Part shown: positions 63,152 to 64,000 of the stretch, in pieces
Layout of the letters: the number at the start of each line of letters is the position of its first letter
Position numbering within the stretch: the stretch's first letter is position 1
Assembly: GCF_003385235.1 (NCBI RefSeq)
Contig: NZ_PQIA01000020.1
Span: forward strand, 1 to 64,000
Direction of reading: 5' to 3'
Origin: Amycolatopsis circi
GTDB lineage: Bacteria; Actinomycetota; Actinomycetes; Mycobacteriales; Pseudonocardiaceae
Length of the DNA stretch: 64,000 nucleotides
Notes under the pieces: model-generated
The model's database searches: none
Told to the model about the DNA's origin: nothing
What the model saw: the letters and a program-made list of their open reading frames with translations, nothing else
Made by a program: the position numbers and the translations under genes

Positions 63152-64000
63152 TCAACTCTGGTCCGAAGCCTTCACCGGCGGCCCTGCCGGACGCGAAGCG
63201 GCGCGGCGCGGACGGCGCCGGGTGCTCCGCCCGGCCGGGGCCGGAACGTCGACCTCGGGTTCTTCTCCCGCGTCCGCCTCGGCGGCCTCGGGCTGCTTGG
63301 TTTCCGCCTCCGGCGCGGCCTGACCGGCCGCGGGCTCCGGCTGCCGGACGGCGGCCGGGGCCTCCGTCTTGTTCTCGGCCTTCTCCGGCTTTTCGGCCTT
63401 CTCGGTCACCGTGTCCTGTTCGGACGCCTTGACCGGGTCCTGCGCCTTCGCCTCGACGGCGTCCGCCGAGTCTTCCGGACCGTGGTGCTCGTGCTTCGCC
63501 TTGGACGCGTTGGCCATGGCCTGCACCGCCGACACCACGGACTCGCGCTGCACCGGGGTCGCGGCCGGGGCGACCGGCTCCGGCTTGGGCTCGTGGTGCT
63601 GTTCCTCGCCCTTGCCGCGGCCGCGGGAGCGCCGGGAACTCTTGGTGTCGCCGCCGTGGCTGTGGCCGTTGGCGCCGTTGTGCCCGTTCCCGTTGCCGCC
63701 GCCCGCGGTGCGCTGCGGTTCGGTGGACACGACGACACCGCGGCCCTTGCAGTGCTCGCACGGCGTGGAGAACGCCTCGAGCAGCCCGGTGCCGATCTTC
63801 TTGCGCGTCATCTGCACCAGGCCCAGCGACGTGACCTCGGCCACCTGGTGGCGCGTGCGGTCGCGGCCGAGGCATTCGGTGAGCCTGCGCAGCACCAGTT
63901 CGCGGTTGGACTCGAGCACCATGTCGATGAAGTCGATGACGATGATGCCGCCGATGTCCCGCAGCCGCAGCTGGCGGACGATCTCCTCCGCCGACTCCAG
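63152..64000 (-). CDS. rne: Ribonuclease E/G, C-terminal part (runs off the window)
   Basis: The last 282 codons of an RNase E/G gene; the 5' end lies beyond 64000. The visible part includes IGGIIVIDFIDM and TPCEHCKGRG (the Zn-linker CPxCxGxG of RNase E/G), followed by a long low-complexity tail (about 200 residues) rich in Glu, Ala, Lys and His with an Arg-rich end (RSTRRRPRRAASRPAG) that may bind RNA or partners. In M. tuberculosis rne (Rv2444c) is likewise upstream of rplU. Confidence 0.95.
   Translation of the reverse strand: MESAEEIVRQLRLRDIGGIIVIDFIDMVLESNRELVLRRLTECLGRDRTRHQVAEVTSLGLVQMTRKKIGTGLLEAFSTPCEHCKGRGVVVSTEPQRTAGGGNGNGHNGANGHSHGGDTKSSRRSRGRGKGEEQHHEPKPEPVAPAATPVQRESVVSAVQAMANASKAKHEHHGPEDSADAVEAKAQDPVKASEQDTVTEKAEKPEKAENKTEAPAAVRQPEPAAGQAAPEAETKQPEAAEADAGEEPEVDVPAPAGRSTRRRPRRAASRPAGPPVKASDQS

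Overview
The window is 64 kb of very GC-rich actinobacterial chromosome. GTG starts are common, many genes overlap by 4 nt (ATGA or GTGA), and it carries an IdeR/DmdR-type iron box, a leaderless cysteine leader peptide and two TetR genes (plus a third, convergent one) facing operator-bearing gaps. The backbone follows Mycobacterium tuberculosis Rv2388c to Rv2444c: hemW; sirA-cysH-sirohydrochlorin chelatase; lepA; rpsT; holA; comEC-comEA; degV-octT-gpgP-rsfS-nadD; proB-obg-rpmA-rplU-rne. Gene content and style suggest Pseudonocardiaceae, probably an Amycolatopsis-like species (inference). I saw no rRNA, tRNA, CRISPR array, insertion sequence or prophage.

Layout. 0-6.8 kb: two-component system, then a hydantoin/dihydropyrimidine operon (NCS1 permease, beta-ureidopropionase-like amidase, dihydropyrimidinase, LLM flavin oxidoreductase). 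6.8-12.6 kb: serine hydrolase, siderophore-interacting reductase behind an iron box, SnoaL-like and SRPBCC proteins facing a TetR regulator across twin operators, an MDR oxidoreductase and hemW. 12.7-18.7 kb: palindromic repeats, then assimilatory sulfate reduction: leader peptide, sirA, cysH, cysD, cysN and sirohydrochlorin chelatase, which supplies the siroheme precursor. 18.7-31.6 kb: accessory genes, including SDR/TetR, a secreted protein, hydrolases, an ArsR-type regulator, enoyl-CoA hydratase, a secreted RNase with its barstar, MDR oxidoreductase, amino-acid permease, nitronate monooxygenase, PPOX-fold and Uma2 proteins. 31.7-48 kb: conserved core. lepA, rpsT and holA are followed by a threonine-synthase-family gene under a SAM-I riboswitch, comEC-comEA with unusual tandem repeats in ComEA, a GNAT-DUF3626 pair, and the five-gene nadD-rsfS-gpgP-octT-degV operon. 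48-52 kb: a RecQ-type helicase fused to a phosphoribosyltransferase domain behind a CRP-like site, and an MHS-type transporter. 52-59.5 kb: an arginyl-tRNA synthetase away from lysA, then TetR plus BadI-, AliB-, BadH- and AliA-like genes that together spell most of cyclohexanecarboxylate degradation. 59.6-64 kb: proB, obg, rpmA, rplU and the 3' part of rne, all on the minus strand.

The most interesting signals are the SAM riboswitch on a ThrC homologue (candidate MetM-type homocysteine synthase), the leaderless cysteine attenuator, the alicyclic-acid cluster with an Asp-for-Glu dehydrogenase, the RecQ-PRTase fusion, the ComEA repeats, and a dispersed 54-55 bp palindrome family.
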